This document shows, piece by piece, positions 18,811 to 29,269 of a stretch of 51,404 bases of DNA; the first letter of the stretch is position 1, and the number at the start of each line of letters is the position of its first letter. The notes beneath the pieces are model-generated. The model made no database searches, was not told the DNA's origin, and was given only the letters and a program-made list of their open reading frames with translations. Both the position numbers and the translations under genes were made by a program. Source of the DNA: Gammaproteobacteria bacterium (GTDB lineage: Bacteria; Pseudomonadota; Gammaproteobacteria; Eutrophobiales; Eutrophobiaceae); NCBI GenBank assembly GCA_018676275.1, contig JABHFC010000311.1, positions 1 to 51,404 on the forward strand. The letters are read 5' to 3'.

Positions 18811-19065
18811 TTATCTAATTATTAAGCCCAGTAAAATACAAGCGGAACCAAAAAACCTGAGAATGCACCCAGGATTCATCTAATTTATGGTTGAGATAAT
18901 ACTATAACAAAAGTTATCTGCATCAGTGTTTGTAGATCGCTTCACCTGTTAGCTTGTTCAGGCAACTGTACTAAGAGAAAACTCATATTTATTTGTCGAG
19001 CTTGGGAAAATATAGATGTAGAATGGCGTTCCCCCAACCAGAACGAAATTTTGAAAGGAAAAATA

Positions 19066-19533
19066 ATGCATACTGACCTGGAATATGATGATCCTGTCGC
19101 CAAAGAAATTATTGATTTACATGTTTTTTTCGAAGACTGGTTTAGAGGGGACTGTAAAAACACTGATAATGTTTTTAAGAAACGACTCATGTCACGTATA
19201 GATCTTGATTTTTACATGGTCATGCCGAATGGAGAAAGTTTTTATGGAGAGCAGTTCTGGCCCGAGATGCGAAAGGCACACGGGTCTAATCCGAAATTTC
19301 AAATCAGCTTGCGTAACTTTGCCCGCAAACTTCAAATCGGCAGAAAAACATTTGTGGCTAATTATGAAGAATGGCAAAAAGATGCTCTCAATACCAAGCC
19401 TGCCAACAATGGCAGGGTTTCAACAGCAGTATTTGTTACAGATAGTAGCGCACCCAATGGTGTTAAATGGGTGCATATTCACGAAACCTGGTTACCCGCA
19501 AAGTTGGTAAAGTCAGAACCTTTTGACTGGTAG
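19066..19533 (+). CDS. SnoaL/NTF2-like small protein of unknown function
   Basis: A 155-residue soluble protein with the feel of a cone-fold NTF2/SnoaL-like domain: an N-terminal helix (VAKEIIDLHVFFEDWFRG) followed by alternating strands, including FYMVMPNGESFYGEQFWPEM and a C-terminal WVHIHETWLP. No catalytic residues can be named. I chose the ATG at 19066, preceded by AAAGGA six bases away, over an in-frame TTG at 19051. It converges on the threonine aldolase gene, ending 14 bases from it. No operon partner. Confidence 0.7.
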   Translation: MHTDLEYDDPVAKEIIDLHVFFEDWFRGDCKNTDNVFKKRLMSRIDLDFYMVMPNGESFYGEQFWPEMRKAHGSNPKFQISLRNFARKLQIGRKTFVANYEEWQKDALNTKPANNGRVSTAVFVTDSSAPNGVKWVHIHETWLPAKLVKSEPFDW

Positions 19534-19547
19534 TTTTGCGCAGAGGG

Positions 19548-20573
19548 TTACAGACTGGAACGGATATCATTAATAAAATCAGTGATATCCTGCTCATTTG
19601 TGTTCCATGAACACATCAGGCGGGCACCGCCTTTGGCTATAAAATTGTAATAGCGCCAGCCTTTGTCTTTCAGAGATTTATGCACATGATCGGGAAAGTG
19701 GGCGAATACACCATTTGCTTCAACTGGAGCTACTAATTTGATTTCTGAAAATTGACTTAATTGTTCAGCCAGACTTTGGGCACAATTATTCGCGTGGCGT
19801 GCATGTTTCAGGTAAGTCTTATTTTCCAGCATGCCGACCCAGGGGGCAGACAGAAAACGCATTTTCGACGCAAGTTGCCCGGCCTGCTTACAACGATATT
19901 CAAATTCATAGGCGAGTTCCTTGTTAAAAAATACAACAGCATCACCGACGGGCATTCCGAGTTTTGTACCGCCAAGGCAGAGTACATCTACTCCACATTG
20001 CCAGCTGATTTCTTTGGCAGTTACATCCAGTGAAGCAAGCGCATTAAAAAACCGTGCCCCATCCATATGTAAACGTAAGGATAAGCTTTTCGCCAGTTCG
20101 CCGATGGCTTCGAGATCATCTGTAGTATAAACGGTACCCATTTCTGTTGGTTGAGTAACAGAAATTACTTTCGATTTTGGAAAATGTACGTCGCTTCGTC
20201 GTTGCGCTATATCTTTAACCGCATTCAGATCAATTTTTCCGTTGTCACCACCAGCGAGTAATACCTTTGTGCCATTTGAATAAAATTCTGGTGCGCCACA
20301 TTCGTCCGTTTCGATATGAGCCATTTCATGACAAATAATACTATGATATGACTGGCACATGGACGCCAGTGCCAGCGAATTGGCTGCTGTTCCATTGAAA
20401 GTAAAAAATACTTCGCAATCAGTTTCAAATAATTCACGTATTAAGTCGGATGCCTTCGCAGTCCAGCTATCCTCGCCGTAGCCGGGTTCGTAGCCACTGT
20501 TTGCTGACGCCATGGCAGCCCAGGCTTCTGGAGCAACACTCGCAGTATTATCACTGGCAAAGTTATATTTCAT
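19548..20573 (-). CDS. ltaE: Low-specificity L-threonine aldolase
   Basis: PLP enzyme (beta-eliminating lyase fold) that splits threonine/allo-threonine into glycine and acetaldehyde. The start at 20573 gives MKYNFASDNTASVAPE, matching the family's N-terminus, and a 341-residue protein. Motifs seen: FTFNGTAANSLAL, HMDGARFFNAL with the PLP aspartate, and LGGTKLGMPVGDAV holding the cofactor lysine. The start codon lies inside the end of the glutamate dehydrogenase gene (11-base overlap), so translation is probably coupled. This makes it the third gene of the putA-gdh-ltaE transcript. A longer in-frame reading to 20666 would overlap gdh further and adds no conserved sequence. Confidence 0.9.
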   Translation of the reverse strand: MKYNFASDNTASVAPEAWAAMASANSGYEPGYGEDSWTAKASDLIRELFETDCEVFFTFNGTAANSLALASMCQSYHSIICHEMAHIETDECGAPEFYSNGTKVLLAGGDNGKIDLNAVKDIAQRRSDVHFPKSKVISVTQPTEMGTVYTTDDLEAIGELAKSLSLRLHMDGARFFNALASLDVTAKEISWQCGVDVLCLGGTKLGMPVGDAVVFFNKELAYEFEYRCKQAGQLASKMRFLSAPWVGMLENKTYLKHARHANNCAQSLAEQLSQFSEIKLVAPVEANGVFAHFPDHVHKSLKDKGWRYYNFIAKGGARLMCSWNTNEQDITDFINDIRSSL

Positions 20574-23500
20574 AATTTCTGGTAAGGAACATTTTAAGTT
20601 TATTGAAGACAACGGACAGCATAGACAGCTCATTGGATTGTGTAAATTGCATTTTGTTGTAGACATCCAGATACTGGTTATATGTATTGGCGTTTTCCTG
20701 TAACCAGAGATATACAGTTTTTACCGGGTCATCGCCGGGATTGTAAAAATCGAGTGTGCTGGCTGTTAAGGCTATATGTAGTTTGTTGAGATCCTGTATA
20801 AAATCAACTCTGGCTCTATCCTGCCAGACATTGTCTGTCGTCAGGCTGTCAGCGTTATTTCGGAGAGAGTATATTTTCAATGATGAATCGAGCTGAAAAA
20901 ACAATTCGATTACAAGATTGATATCAACCGAGTGTTGCCTGGCGAGTTGATTTATTTCCAGGTTAACAATAATTACTCGCAATGTCGCAAAGGTAAACGC
21001 TATACGGGCCGGGATACCCACATCTCGATAACGACGAATTTTCGCATTAATAGTCTTTCTCTCTGCTCCCTTTAGCACTTTGCGTAGTAACAATTTTAAA
21101 GGCTTGATGCCAGAAGAAAACTGCTCAACTGTTTTGGTGACTTCGATCAGGTAACTCTCATTTCGGACAAACCAACGCGTAGCGTGCCTGAGTAAATGCT
21201 GGGTTTCAAATACGAGTTCAGCCTGGTTTTCTACTGATACTTTATGATCAAGTTTGTCGATTTCTTCCCAGAGGCCATGAATATCAAATACATCCCGGGC
21301 GGCAAGAAAGGCCTTGGCGATAACTGCAAGTGATGCGCCGGTTTCATCGGCGAGTCTGTGTGCGAATGTAATGCCAGCGCGGTTGATCATGCTATTGGTC
21401 AGTACCGTGGAGATTATTTCACGGCGCAAAGGATGATCTTCGATGGCATGGGCATACTTTTTCCGCAATTGTGCAGGGAAATAGCGATGTAACATGCCGG
21501 ACAAATAGGGATCATCAGGTAGCTCGGAATCAAGTATTCTGTTGTAAACGGCCGTCTTGGTATGGGCCAGTAATACTGCGATTTCAGGATGGAAAAGACC
21601 TTGCTGTTTTGCTTTACGTTTTTCCAACGTGGCTTGATCAGGAATGTATTCCAGATCTCGAACAAAGGTTTTGCTTTTTTCCAGTTCATTTATTAGTAGC
21701 GCATACCAACCGGGACGAACCGAGCTTTCAATTTCCATCGTGCCGATAACACGTACCTGGCGATAATTGTCCTGTAAAACCAGTTCCGCAACATTGCTGG
21801 TCATACTATGCAAAAGCGCGTTACGTTTTGGCATTGACAACTTTTTATCTGCAACCACTTTATTAAGCAGGATCTTGATATTTACTTCTCGATCAGAACA
21901 ATCAACTCCACCAGAGTTATCAATCCAGTCTGCGTTTACACGCCCATTTTTACATGCAAAAGCAATGCGTGCTCGCTGTGTAAATCCAAGGTTGCCACCC
22001 TCACCGATCACCCTGCAATTGAGTTGCGAACTGTTAATACGAAGATTGTCATTTGACTTATCACCTACGTCCATATTCAGTTCGTCATCTGCTTTTACAT
22101 AGGTACCAATACCTCCGTTCCATAGCAAGTCAACAGGAGCCATCAACAGTGAACGAATCAGTTCATCGGGACTGATTTTGTCAATATCTATTTTCAGTAG
22201 CGCTTTTATCTCACTGGATAAGGAGATTGACTTGGTACTTCTTGGGAAAATACCACCACCGCTGGAAATAAGGTCAGGGTCGTAATCCGACCAGCTTGAA
22301 CGAGGAAGTTCAAACAGACGCTGGCGCTCAACAAAACTGGTTTCTGGATCCGGGCTCGGATCGATAAAAATATGCATGTGATTGAATGCTGCAACCAGTT
22401 TTGTATGTCGGGATAAAAGCATCCCGTTACCAAAAACATCTCCAGCCATGTCGCCAATACCAACGACTGTAAAATCAGTGCTATGTATATCAATACCCAG
22501 AGCCTGGAAGTTATGTTTGACAGATTCCCAGGCTCCACGGGCAGTAATGCCCATTTTTTTGTGGTCATAACCTGCCGAACCTCCAGATGCAAAGGCGTCA
22601 CCAAGCCAGAAGCCATACTCAGCAGAAAGATCATTGGCAATATCGGAAAAAGTTGCGGTACCTTTATCGGCGGCAACTACCAGGTAGGGATCATCATCGT
22701 CGTAGCGTACGACATCAGCAGGAGCAATAATTGTGTTCCCATCCTGGTTGTCCGTAATATCAAGTAAGCCGCGTATGAATATCCTGTAACATTCGATGCC
22801 TTCTTTTTGCAGGGCTTGTCTGTCATTTAAAGGCGCCTGTTTCACATAGAAGCCCCCCTTCGCACCTACCGGAACGATGACGGCGTTTTTTACCATTTGA
22901 GCTTTCATTAAACCAAGCACTTCGGTTCTGAAATCTTCGCGTCTATCGGACCATCTCAGTCCTCCCCTCGCTACTTTTCCGCCACGTAGGTGGACACCCT
23001 CTACCCTGGGCGAATATACAAAGACTTCATATTTGGGATGTGGCAGCGACAGGTCCGGTATTAATTCGGGTAAAACTTTAAGAGACAGGTAATCTTTGAC
23101 GTGACCATACTTGTCTTTTTGATAAAAGTTTGTTCGTAATGTTGCTTTGATAAGATCGTAAAAACGTCGCAAAATTCGATCTTCATCCAGAGATGAAACT
23201 GCATCAAGGCCGGATTCGATATTACGCTGGAGTTTTCTTAACCTGGCGGAATTATCTTTTTTTGATGCATTACCAGGATCAAAACGGGTTGTGAAAAGCG
23301 CAACAAGTAGTTTTGTAATATCCGAATTATGAATAAGTGTATCTTGAACGTAGGTTTCCGAAAAACTGGTGCCAAGTTGTCGAATATACTTTGCATAGGC
23401 TCTTAGTATCATTATTTCCCTGATATTGAGTCCGGCAGATAAGACTAGCCGGTTAAAGCCATCATTTTCTATATTACCATTCCAGATATGCTTAAAGGCT

Positions 23501-25392
23501 TCTTGAAAAATTCCTCTCAAATTAAAAAACGTCGAATTTTCAAGTCCGTGATATTGCATTCCGAAATCATGTAACCAGACAGTACTCTCGCCCTTTTGTC
23601 GAATTTCATAGGGCCGTTCAGATTCAATAAACAAACCCATATTTTCAAGGATTGGTAATACGGTTGAAAGCGGAATAGCATTAACAGGAATGAAAAGCTT
23701 TAACATGAAGTGATTGACGTCAGTATCAAGATCACGATACAAATTTAATGTCAGTCCTTTTTCCTTTAACGCCAGATCAATATACTGGCTATCAAATATT
23801 GCTTCTTCAGCACTGTTATCTTCAATATAAGATGCGGAGAAGGCGTCCTGGTAGCGATGAAAAAAATCAAGACCCTGTTTCCGGTCATATTTCTCCAGAA
23901 AAGATAATTCCAGTTTATCTGCCCAGCTACGGGTGACTTCAGCAACGTCTGCCTCAATTAGCTGCAGATCATATTTGGGTACCGTGCCGGGTTGGGTGTG
24001 AACTACCAGATAAATCTGTGCATAAACAGAATCGGAAATGGATGTAGAGAAATCAACCCCGGTGCCGTTAAAGGCATCTATCAGTATTGACTGGATTCGT
24101 TGCCTGATTACCGAATTAAAACGTTCCTTTGGAACAAAAGCTATACAGGCAAAAAACCTGTCAAAAGGATCTCGGCGGGCAAACAATCCTACCTGGTGTC
24201 TTTCCTGCAGAGAAAGTATGCCCATCGCTGTATTGTATAACTGTTGAACATCAGTCTGGAACAATTCATCACGAGGATAGGTATGCAGAATATTCAGTAG
24301 TGCCTTGCTTGCATGACCGTCAGGGACTAAAGAGGATAGTTTGACGACTTCATTAATCTTGTCTTTAATCAGCGGAATCGTCTGTGGATTACTCATATAA
24401 GCAGATGATGTATAAAGGCCAAGAATTCGGTGTTCCCCAATGACAAGTCCACGCTTGTTGAATTTTTTAATACCGATGTAATCAAGATGAACAGAACGAT
24501 GGACAGTTGAGCGCGAATTAGATTTTGTAATTATCAACATGTCCGTTGACTGGGCATCCCTTTTCACACTTTCAGGCAGGAGATCAAATGATTGTGAGGT
24601 CTTTTTACCCGTGCGTTTTCTGAGAATACCCTTACCGCTACCCGGCACGATATGTAATGAAGCACTTTGTCGAGCTTTGCCTAGTTCATAATCCCTGTAG
24701 CCGAGAAAGACAAAATTATTATCCAGTAACCAACGCAGGAATGCAGAGCTGCGTTTGAGATCGCTTTTCTTGATCGGTGGTGGGAATGACTCAAGGGTTT
24801 CGATAACTTCGGCAAGCCTGTCAGTCATTGGCTTCCTGTCTGAAACAGCTAGTCGGGTGTCTTCCAGTATCCGATCCAGGCAACTGGCAAGATTTTTCAA
24901 TTTGTCCTTGTTGTGTTCTTTGTCCACCTCCATGTAGATGAAGGATTCAAACATAAAACTGTCGACCTCGGACGAAAACGGGATGACATTATTTATCTTT
25001 TTTTGTCTGTCACGCTGAATCTCTAACAAGGGGTGTATGGTGAGATTAATGGCGTAGCCGAGCCTGTGTAATTCCATCATCACAGAGTCGACCAGGAAAG
25101 GTGTATTTGCTGTTACGATTTGAATAATAGTGTGCTTAGATTCCCAGCCATGCTCTTCCTTGTCAGGATTGAATACACGAATTATCCTGTGTCCCCTGGT
25201 CCATGATCGGGCAAGTTCAAAATGACTCCTGGCACTACACGCAAGGTTCTGAGTACTACGGTCAACCAGATCGTAAACGGGAACACCAGCGAAATAGCTG
25301 CGCACAAACGTCGACATTTGCCTGGAAATATTTTTTGCTAATCCCTTAGTTGCTTGCCTGGCGATATTATTAATTTTATTTTTCGTGGGCAT
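20563..25392 (-). CDS. gdhB: NAD-specific glutamate dehydrogenase, large (180-kDa) type
   Basis: Oxidatively deaminates glutamate to 2-oxoglutarate and ammonium. The 1609-residue length is that of the L-180 class. The N-terminal third holds the regulatory/ACT-like region (ANTPFLVDSVMMELHRLG), and the catalytic core includes GGLRWSDRREDFRTEVLGL, MVKNAVIVPVGAKGGF, FTVVGIGDMAGDVFGNGML and RVIGEGGNLGFTQRARI. It sits 64 bases after putA on the same strand, so glutamate made by PutA can be fed straight to 2-oxoglutarate. No strong ribosome site precedes the ATG; the overlap with ltaE suggests coupling downstream. Confidence 0.96.
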   Translation of the reverse strand: MPTKNKINNIARQATKGLAKNISRQMSTFVRSYFAGVPVYDLVDRSTQNLACSARSHFELARSWTRGHRIIRVFNPDKEEHGWESKHTIIQIVTANTPFLVDSVMMELHRLGYAINLTIHPLLEIQRDRQKKINNVIPFSSEVDSFMFESFIYMEVDKEHNKDKLKNLASCLDRILEDTRLAVSDRKPMTDRLAEVIETLESFPPPIKKSDLKRSSAFLRWLLDNNFVFLGYRDYELGKARQSASLHIVPGSGKGILRKRTGKKTSQSFDLLPESVKRDAQSTDMLIITKSNSRSTVHRSVHLDYIGIKKFNKRGLVIGEHRILGLYTSSAYMSNPQTIPLIKDKINEVVKLSSLVPDGHASKALLNILHTYPRDELFQTDVQQLYNTAMGILSLQERHQVGLFARRDPFDRFFACIAFVPKERFNSVIRQRIQSILIDAFNGTGVDFSTSISDSVYAQIYLVVHTQPGTVPKYDLQLIEADVAEVTRSWADKLELSFLEKYDRKQGLDFFHRYQDAFSASYIEDNSAEEAIFDSQYIDLALKEKGLTLNLYRDLDTDVNHFMLKLFIPVNAIPLSTVLPILENMGLFIESERPYEIRQKGESTVWLHDFGMQYHGLENSTFFNLRGIFQEAFKHIWNGNIENDGFNRLVLSAGLNIREIMILRAYAKYIRQLGTSFSETYVQDTLIHNSDITKLLVALFTTRFDPGNASKKDNSARLRKLQRNIESGLDAVSSLDEDRILRRFYDLIKATLRTNFYQKDKYGHVKDYLSLKVLPELIPDLSLPHPKYEVFVYSPRVEGVHLRGGKVARGGLRWSDRREDFRTEVLGLMKAQMVKNAVIVPVGAKGGFYVKQAPLNDRQALQKEGIECYRIFIRGLLDITDNQDGNTIIAPADVVRYDDDDPYLVVAADKGTATFSDIANDLSAEYGFWLGDAFASGGSAGYDHKKMGITARGAWESVKHNFQALGIDIHSTDFTVVGIGDMAGDVFGNGMLLSRHTKLVAAFNHMHIFIDPSPDPETSFVERQRLFELPRSSWSDYDPDLISSGGGIFPRSTKSISLSSEIKALLKIDIDKISPDELIRSLLMAPVDLLWNGGIGTYVKADDELNMDVGDKSNDNLRINSSQLNCRVIGEGGNLGFTQRARIAFACKNGRVNADWIDNSGGVDCSDREVNIKILLNKVVADKKLSMPKRNALLHSMTSNVAELVLQDNYRQVRVIGTMEIESSVRPGWYALLINELEKSKTFVRDLEYIPDQATLEKRKAKQQGLFHPEIAVLLAHTKTAVYNRILDSELPDDPYLSGMLHRYFPAQLRKKYAHAIEDHPLRREIISTVLTNSMINRAGITFAHRLADETGASLAVIAKAFLAARDVFDIHGLWEEIDKLDHKVSVENQAELVFETQHLLRHATRWFVRNESYLIEVTKTVEQFSSGIKPLKLLLRKVLKGAERKTINAKIRRYRDVGIPARIAFTFATLRVIIVNLEINQLARQHSVDINLVIELFFQLDSSLKIYSLRNNADSLTTDNVWQDRARVDFIQDLNKLHIALTASTLDFYNPGDDPVKTVYLWLQENANTYNQYLDVYNKMQFTQSNELSMLSVVFNKLKMFLTRNYEI

Positions 25393-25456
25393 ATCTATTG
25401 TATTGTTTACTTTGCATAGACAAGGAAACGCTGATTAAGTCAGAGCCTCCACATTA

Positions 25457-28400
25457 CTAAATTGCTAATAATGACGCATTACCGCCGATCGCTGATGTAT
25501 TGACCGTATAAACTTGTTCGTTGGCAAATCGAAACAGATAGTTTGGGCCGCCTGCCTTTGGTCCGGTACCGGATAGGCCACAACCGCCAAAGGGCTGCAC
25601 GCCAACAACCGCCCCAATCATATTTCGGTTAACATAAACGTTGCCTACTTTAACACGTTCAAGAATATCACTGGCACGATTTTCGATACGGCTGTGTATG
25701 CCCAGTGTTAAGCCATAGCCAATGGCATTTATCTCATTCAGCACATTATCGAGTTCTACCGATTTATACCTGATCACATGCAGCACTGGCCCGAAATTTT
25801 CATTTTCAAGTTGCGCAATGTTATCAATCTCAATGACCACAGGTGCTATAAAACTCCCTCCACTTAACTCTTCTGGAATATGGCATCGGTGAATGACATT
25901 GCCATGCTTACTAATACTCTCAATATGTGTTTCTAATAATTGTTGCGCTTGCTGATCTATTACGGGTCCAATATCGGTGCTTAGGTATAAGGGATCACCG
26001 ATGACGAGTTCGTCCATATAACCTTTTAATAACGTGAGTATTTCATCGGCAATTTCTTCCTGAAGATAAAGTACACGTAATGCAGAACATCGTTGTCCAG
26101 CGCTGTTAAATGCTGACTGAACTACATCCAGAACCACTTGCTGCGGTAAAGCGGAACTGTCTACGAGCATGGTATTTTGTCCACCGGTCTCTGCGATCAG
26201 GGTGGCAATTGAACCCTCGCGCAGAGCCAGAGTCCGGTTAATTAATTTTGCGGTATCACATGATCCGGTAAATGCGACACCGGCGATTCTTGGATCGGAT
26301 AATAATGTCTCCCCGATTTGTTTTCCATCTCCCGGTAAAAAGTGCAGGGCAGACGAAGGGGTACCAGCTTCCAATAATAATTGTGTTACATAATGTGCCA
26401 CCAGTGATGTTTGTTCAGCTGGTTTTGCAATCACGGTATTTCCGGCCGCCAGCGCTGCCGCTATCTGACCGGTAAATATGGCAAGCGGAAAATTCCAGGG
26501 ACTGATACAAACAAATACTCCGCGACCCTGAAGAGCCAGTTCATTTTTTTCTCCGGTCGGTCCATTTAATTTTATCTTTTTGCTGAAATGTTTTTTCGCA
26601 AGCCCAGCATAGTAGCGGAGGAAATCAACGGCTTCGCGAAATTCACCGTGACTATCAATAACAGTCTTACCTGCTTCTCTCACACACATTGCGATCAGAG
26701 TTGCCTGATGTTGTTCAAAGATATCCGCTGCCTTGTTTAGAATTTCGGCACGATATTTTGCTGGTGTCGCATTCCACTCAGGCCAGGCCCGGCTGGCAAT
26801 ATCAACGGCGCTAAGTATATCTTTTTGTCGTGTACAGAAAACCTGACCAAGGGGCTGCGCATTTGCTGGGTTATATATCTGACATTTAACTCCGCTCAGG
26901 CTTTTACCGTTTATAATCGGGCTGGCATCCCATCTTTGGTCAAGTGTTGCGTTTATCTGCTCGTGCAAAGGATCAACTTCATTCGCATCAGAAAAATTAA
27001 TCCCGGGTGAGTTTAAACGTTGATTACCAAATATATTAGCTGGAAGTGGGATCCTGGGATGCTTTATTTCATTACCTAAACTCTCTACGATGAGTACAGG
27101 GTCGGTATTTATATCGTTATTCATTGATTCTTCGTGAGCCATTTGATTGACAAAGGATGTATTAGCTCCGTTTTCCAGCAAACGTCGAACCAGGTAGGGG
27201 AGCAAGTCTTCGTGCTTACCTACAGGGGCATAAACTCGACATGGAATATTGAGTTTGTCCTTATCAGTAACTTCTTCATAAAGTTCTTCACCCATACCGT
27301 GTAGTCGCTGAAACTCATATTCGCGAGTACCGGCATGATGATAAACATAGGCCAACGTCTGCGCGTTATGAGTGGCAAACTGAGGATAAATTGAATGGCA
27401 CTCTTCCAGTAAATAGCGAGCGCAGGCCTGGTAGGACACATCGGTATTACACTTGCGGGTAAAAACAGGATAACCAGAGAGTCCTTGTTCCTGAGCATGT
27501 TTAATCTCCGTATCCCAATATGCACCCTTAACCAGACGTAAAGGAATTATTCTGTTATTTCGCTGTGCCAGTTGATTCAGCCACTTTATTATCGGCAAAG
27601 CACGCTTTTGATAGGCCTGTACTACCAGCCCGAAACCATTCCAGTTTTCCATGTCTGCTGACAGAAAAACCTTTTCGAAAATTATTAATGACATTTCAAG
27701 TCGGTCTGCTTCTTCTGCATCTACTGTCAGACCGATCCCCTGATTCTGTGCAAGCCTGGCCAGTTCCAACAGTCGTTGTGACAACTCACTAATTGCTCGT
27801 TCCTTTTGCGTATATTCATAACGGGGACAAAGAGCTGAAAGTTTTATTGAAATTCCGGGTCGTGAAACCTCAGGTAATTCGGTATCAACGGAAGCGCCAA
27901 TTTTTTCTATCGCAATGGCATATGCCTGTTGATAAGCTTCAGCATCACCAGTAGTGATTGCAGCTTCTCCGAGCATATCGAATGAATAACGATAGTGTCT
28001 GTTTTCGGTAGAACGGGATCGTTTCAGTGCTTCGGAAATTGATCTACCCATTACAAACTGCCAGGCCATGATACGCATCGCGCTTTTCATGGCTGCACGT
28101 ACCACTGGTTCTTCCATGCGTGCGAATAGTTTGCTGATGTACTGCTTTGGGTTTTTTATCGCTGCCTTTTGTGGTTTTAGCGTTTGACCCGTCAACATTA
28201 ATGCCCAGGTAGAAGCATTGACAAAAAGTGAGTGACTTTCACCCAGATGTTTATCCCAGCTTGCTGAAGACAGTTTGTCGGAGATTAGTGCGTCCATTGT
28301 TTCATTGTCGGGAATACGTAGCAGGGCTTCTGCTATGCACATCAGAATAACGCCTTCCTGAGAAGATAGATCGTAATGATTTAGAAAAGCCTGCAGCCCT

Positions 28401-28588
28401 GAGGCCTGCTGTTGTTCGTTACGAATAGTTTTTATTAAATTCGCCGCCGTATTTTGAATTTTGATTGAATGTGCTTTTGATGCGCGCGCATGGGCTAGTA
28501 AATTTTTTACAACGCTGTTTTCATCCTCCAGGTAGTTGTTCGCAATGTATTCGTGAAGGGGGTGAAATTGTGAATTTTGAGAGCTCAT
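25457..28588 (-). CDS. putA: Bifunctional proline dehydrogenase / glutamate-semialdehyde dehydrogenase (PutA, no DNA-binding domain)
   Basis: Converts proline to glutamate in two steps. The FAD-dependent PRODH domain covers about residues 90-490 (RLVKGAYWDTEIKHAQ; PVGKHEDLLPYLVRRLLENG), and the NAD-dependent P5C dehydrogenase covers about 550-1030 (ISPWNFPLAIFTGQIAAALA; AETGGQNTMLVDS with the general base; NSAGQRCSALRVL with the nucleophilic cysteine). The E. coli N-terminal ribbon-helix-helix repressor domain is absent, so control must come from elsewhere, most simply the divergent Lrp-family gene. The ATG at 28588 (AGAAG 8 bases upstream) is preferred over one at 28651, which lacks a ribosome site. 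Confidence 0.96.
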   Translation of the reverse strand: MSSQNSQFHPLHEYIANNYLEDENSVVKNLLAHARASKAHSIKIQNTAANLIKTIRNEQQQASGLQAFLNHYDLSSQEGVILMCIAEALLRIPDNETMDALISDKLSSASWDKHLGESHSLFVNASTWALMLTGQTLKPQKAAIKNPKQYISKLFARMEEPVVRAAMKSAMRIMAWQFVMGRSISEALKRSRSTENRHYRYSFDMLGEAAITTGDAEAYQQAYAIAIEKIGASVDTELPEVSRPGISIKLSALCPRYEYTQKERAISELSQRLLELARLAQNQGIGLTVDAEEADRLEMSLIIFEKVFLSADMENWNGFGLVVQAYQKRALPIIKWLNQLAQRNNRIIPLRLVKGAYWDTEIKHAQEQGLSGYPVFTRKCNTDVSYQACARYLLEECHSIYPQFATHNAQTLAYVYHHAGTREYEFQRLHGMGEELYEEVTDKDKLNIPCRVYAPVGKHEDLLPYLVRRLLENGANTSFVNQMAHEESMNNDINTDPVLIVESLGNEIKHPRIPLPANIFGNQRLNSPGINFSDANEVDPLHEQINATLDQRWDASPIINGKSLSGVKCQIYNPANAQPLGQVFCTRQKDILSAVDIASRAWPEWNATPAKYRAEILNKAADIFEQHQATLIAMCVREAGKTVIDSHGEFREAVDFLRYYAGLAKKHFSKKIKLNGPTGEKNELALQGRGVFVCISPWNFPLAIFTGQIAAALAAGNTVIAKPAEQTSLVAHYVTQLLLEAGTPSSALHFLPGDGKQIGETLLSDPRIAGVAFTGSCDTAKLINRTLALREGSIATLIAETGGQNTMLVDSSALPQQVVLDVVQSAFNSAGQRCSALRVLYLQEEIADEILTLLKGYMDELVIGDPLYLSTDIGPVIDQQAQQLLETHIESISKHGNVIHRCHIPEELSGGSFIAPVVIEIDNIAQLENENFGPVLHVIRYKSVELDNVLNEINAIGYGLTLGIHSRIENRASDILERVKVGNVYVNRNMIGAVVGVQPFGGCGLSGTGPKAGGPNYLFRFANEQVYTVNTSAIGGNASLLAI

Positions 28589-28651
28589 TTCAGTATCTTC
28601 TTGTGTCAGTTTTTCCCTATTCACAGCCGGAATCCGGGATTGGATAAGCAT

Positions 28652-28744
28652 TTTTGTTAATTACTATATATTTTGTATTTTTGAACATAAACAACAAAAT
28701 TATGTGCTTAATATTGGAATATATTGATATAAAATTTTGTATAA
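28652..28744. promoter_or_regulatory. AT-rich divergent control region between putA and the Lrp-type regulator
   Basis: The spacer is very AT-rich and carries three copies of the heptamer ATTTTGT: 28670-28676, inverted at 28694-28700, and 28734-28740. The arrangement suits cooperative binding by an Lrp/PutR-type octamer controlling both directions. Confidence 0.5.
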
Positions 28745-29245
28745 ATGGAAAATACGAAATATAATCTAATGATGGATTCATCCTCTCATAAGCTCGATCG
28801 TATTGACCTTCACATTCTCAGGGTTTTGCAGCTTAATGGTCGTATCTCCAATGTAGAACTGTCGCAGAAAGTTAATTTAAGCCCGGCGCCTTGCCTGGTT
28901 CGGGTTAAAAGACTAGAGCAGGAAGGTATCATCCAGCGTTATCGCGCAGAGCTGGATCCTGTCAAGCTAGGCTTTGGATTGCTCGCCTTTGTTGAGGTCA
29001 CGCTCGATCGCACTACACCGGATGTGTTTGATAAATTTAAACAGGCTGTGCAAACAATCGACGAAATTGAAGAGTGTCACATGGTTGCAGGTGGTTTTGA
29101 TTACCTGATAAAAATACGTTGTATAGATATGGATGCATATCGGCGCATACTCGGTGAAAAGATCGCTACTGTTAATGGTATCTCACAAACTCACACTTAT
29201 GTTGTTATGGAACAGGTGAAGAGTAGTAACGAACTCAATATTTAG
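28745..29245 (+). CDS. Lrp-family transcriptional regulator (PutR/Lrp-like)
   Basis: A 166-residue regulator with an N-terminal helix-turn-helix (LDRIDLHILRVLQLNGRIS through VELSQKVNLSPAPCLVRVKRL) and a C-terminal RAM/ACT-like ligand domain (VEVTLDRTTPDVFDKF; ECHMVAGGFDYLIKIR; THTYVVMEQVKSSNEL). It is strikingly close to E. coli Lrp over its full length. Its position divergent from putA is the known PutR arrangement of alphaproteobacteria, where an Lrp-type protein activates putA in response to proline. That role is inferred here; a more global Lrp role is equally possible. Confidence 0.9.
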   Translation: MENTKYNLMMDSSSHKLDRIDLHILRVLQLNGRISNVELSQKVNLSPAPCLVRVKRLEQEGIIQRYRAELDPVKLGFGLLAFVEVTLDRTTPDVFDKFKQAVQTIDEIEECHMVAGGFDYLIKIRCIDMDAYRRILGEKIATVNGISQTHTYVVMEQVKSSNELNI

Positions 29246-29269
29246 AGCTGGTAAAAGTATGAATAAAGT

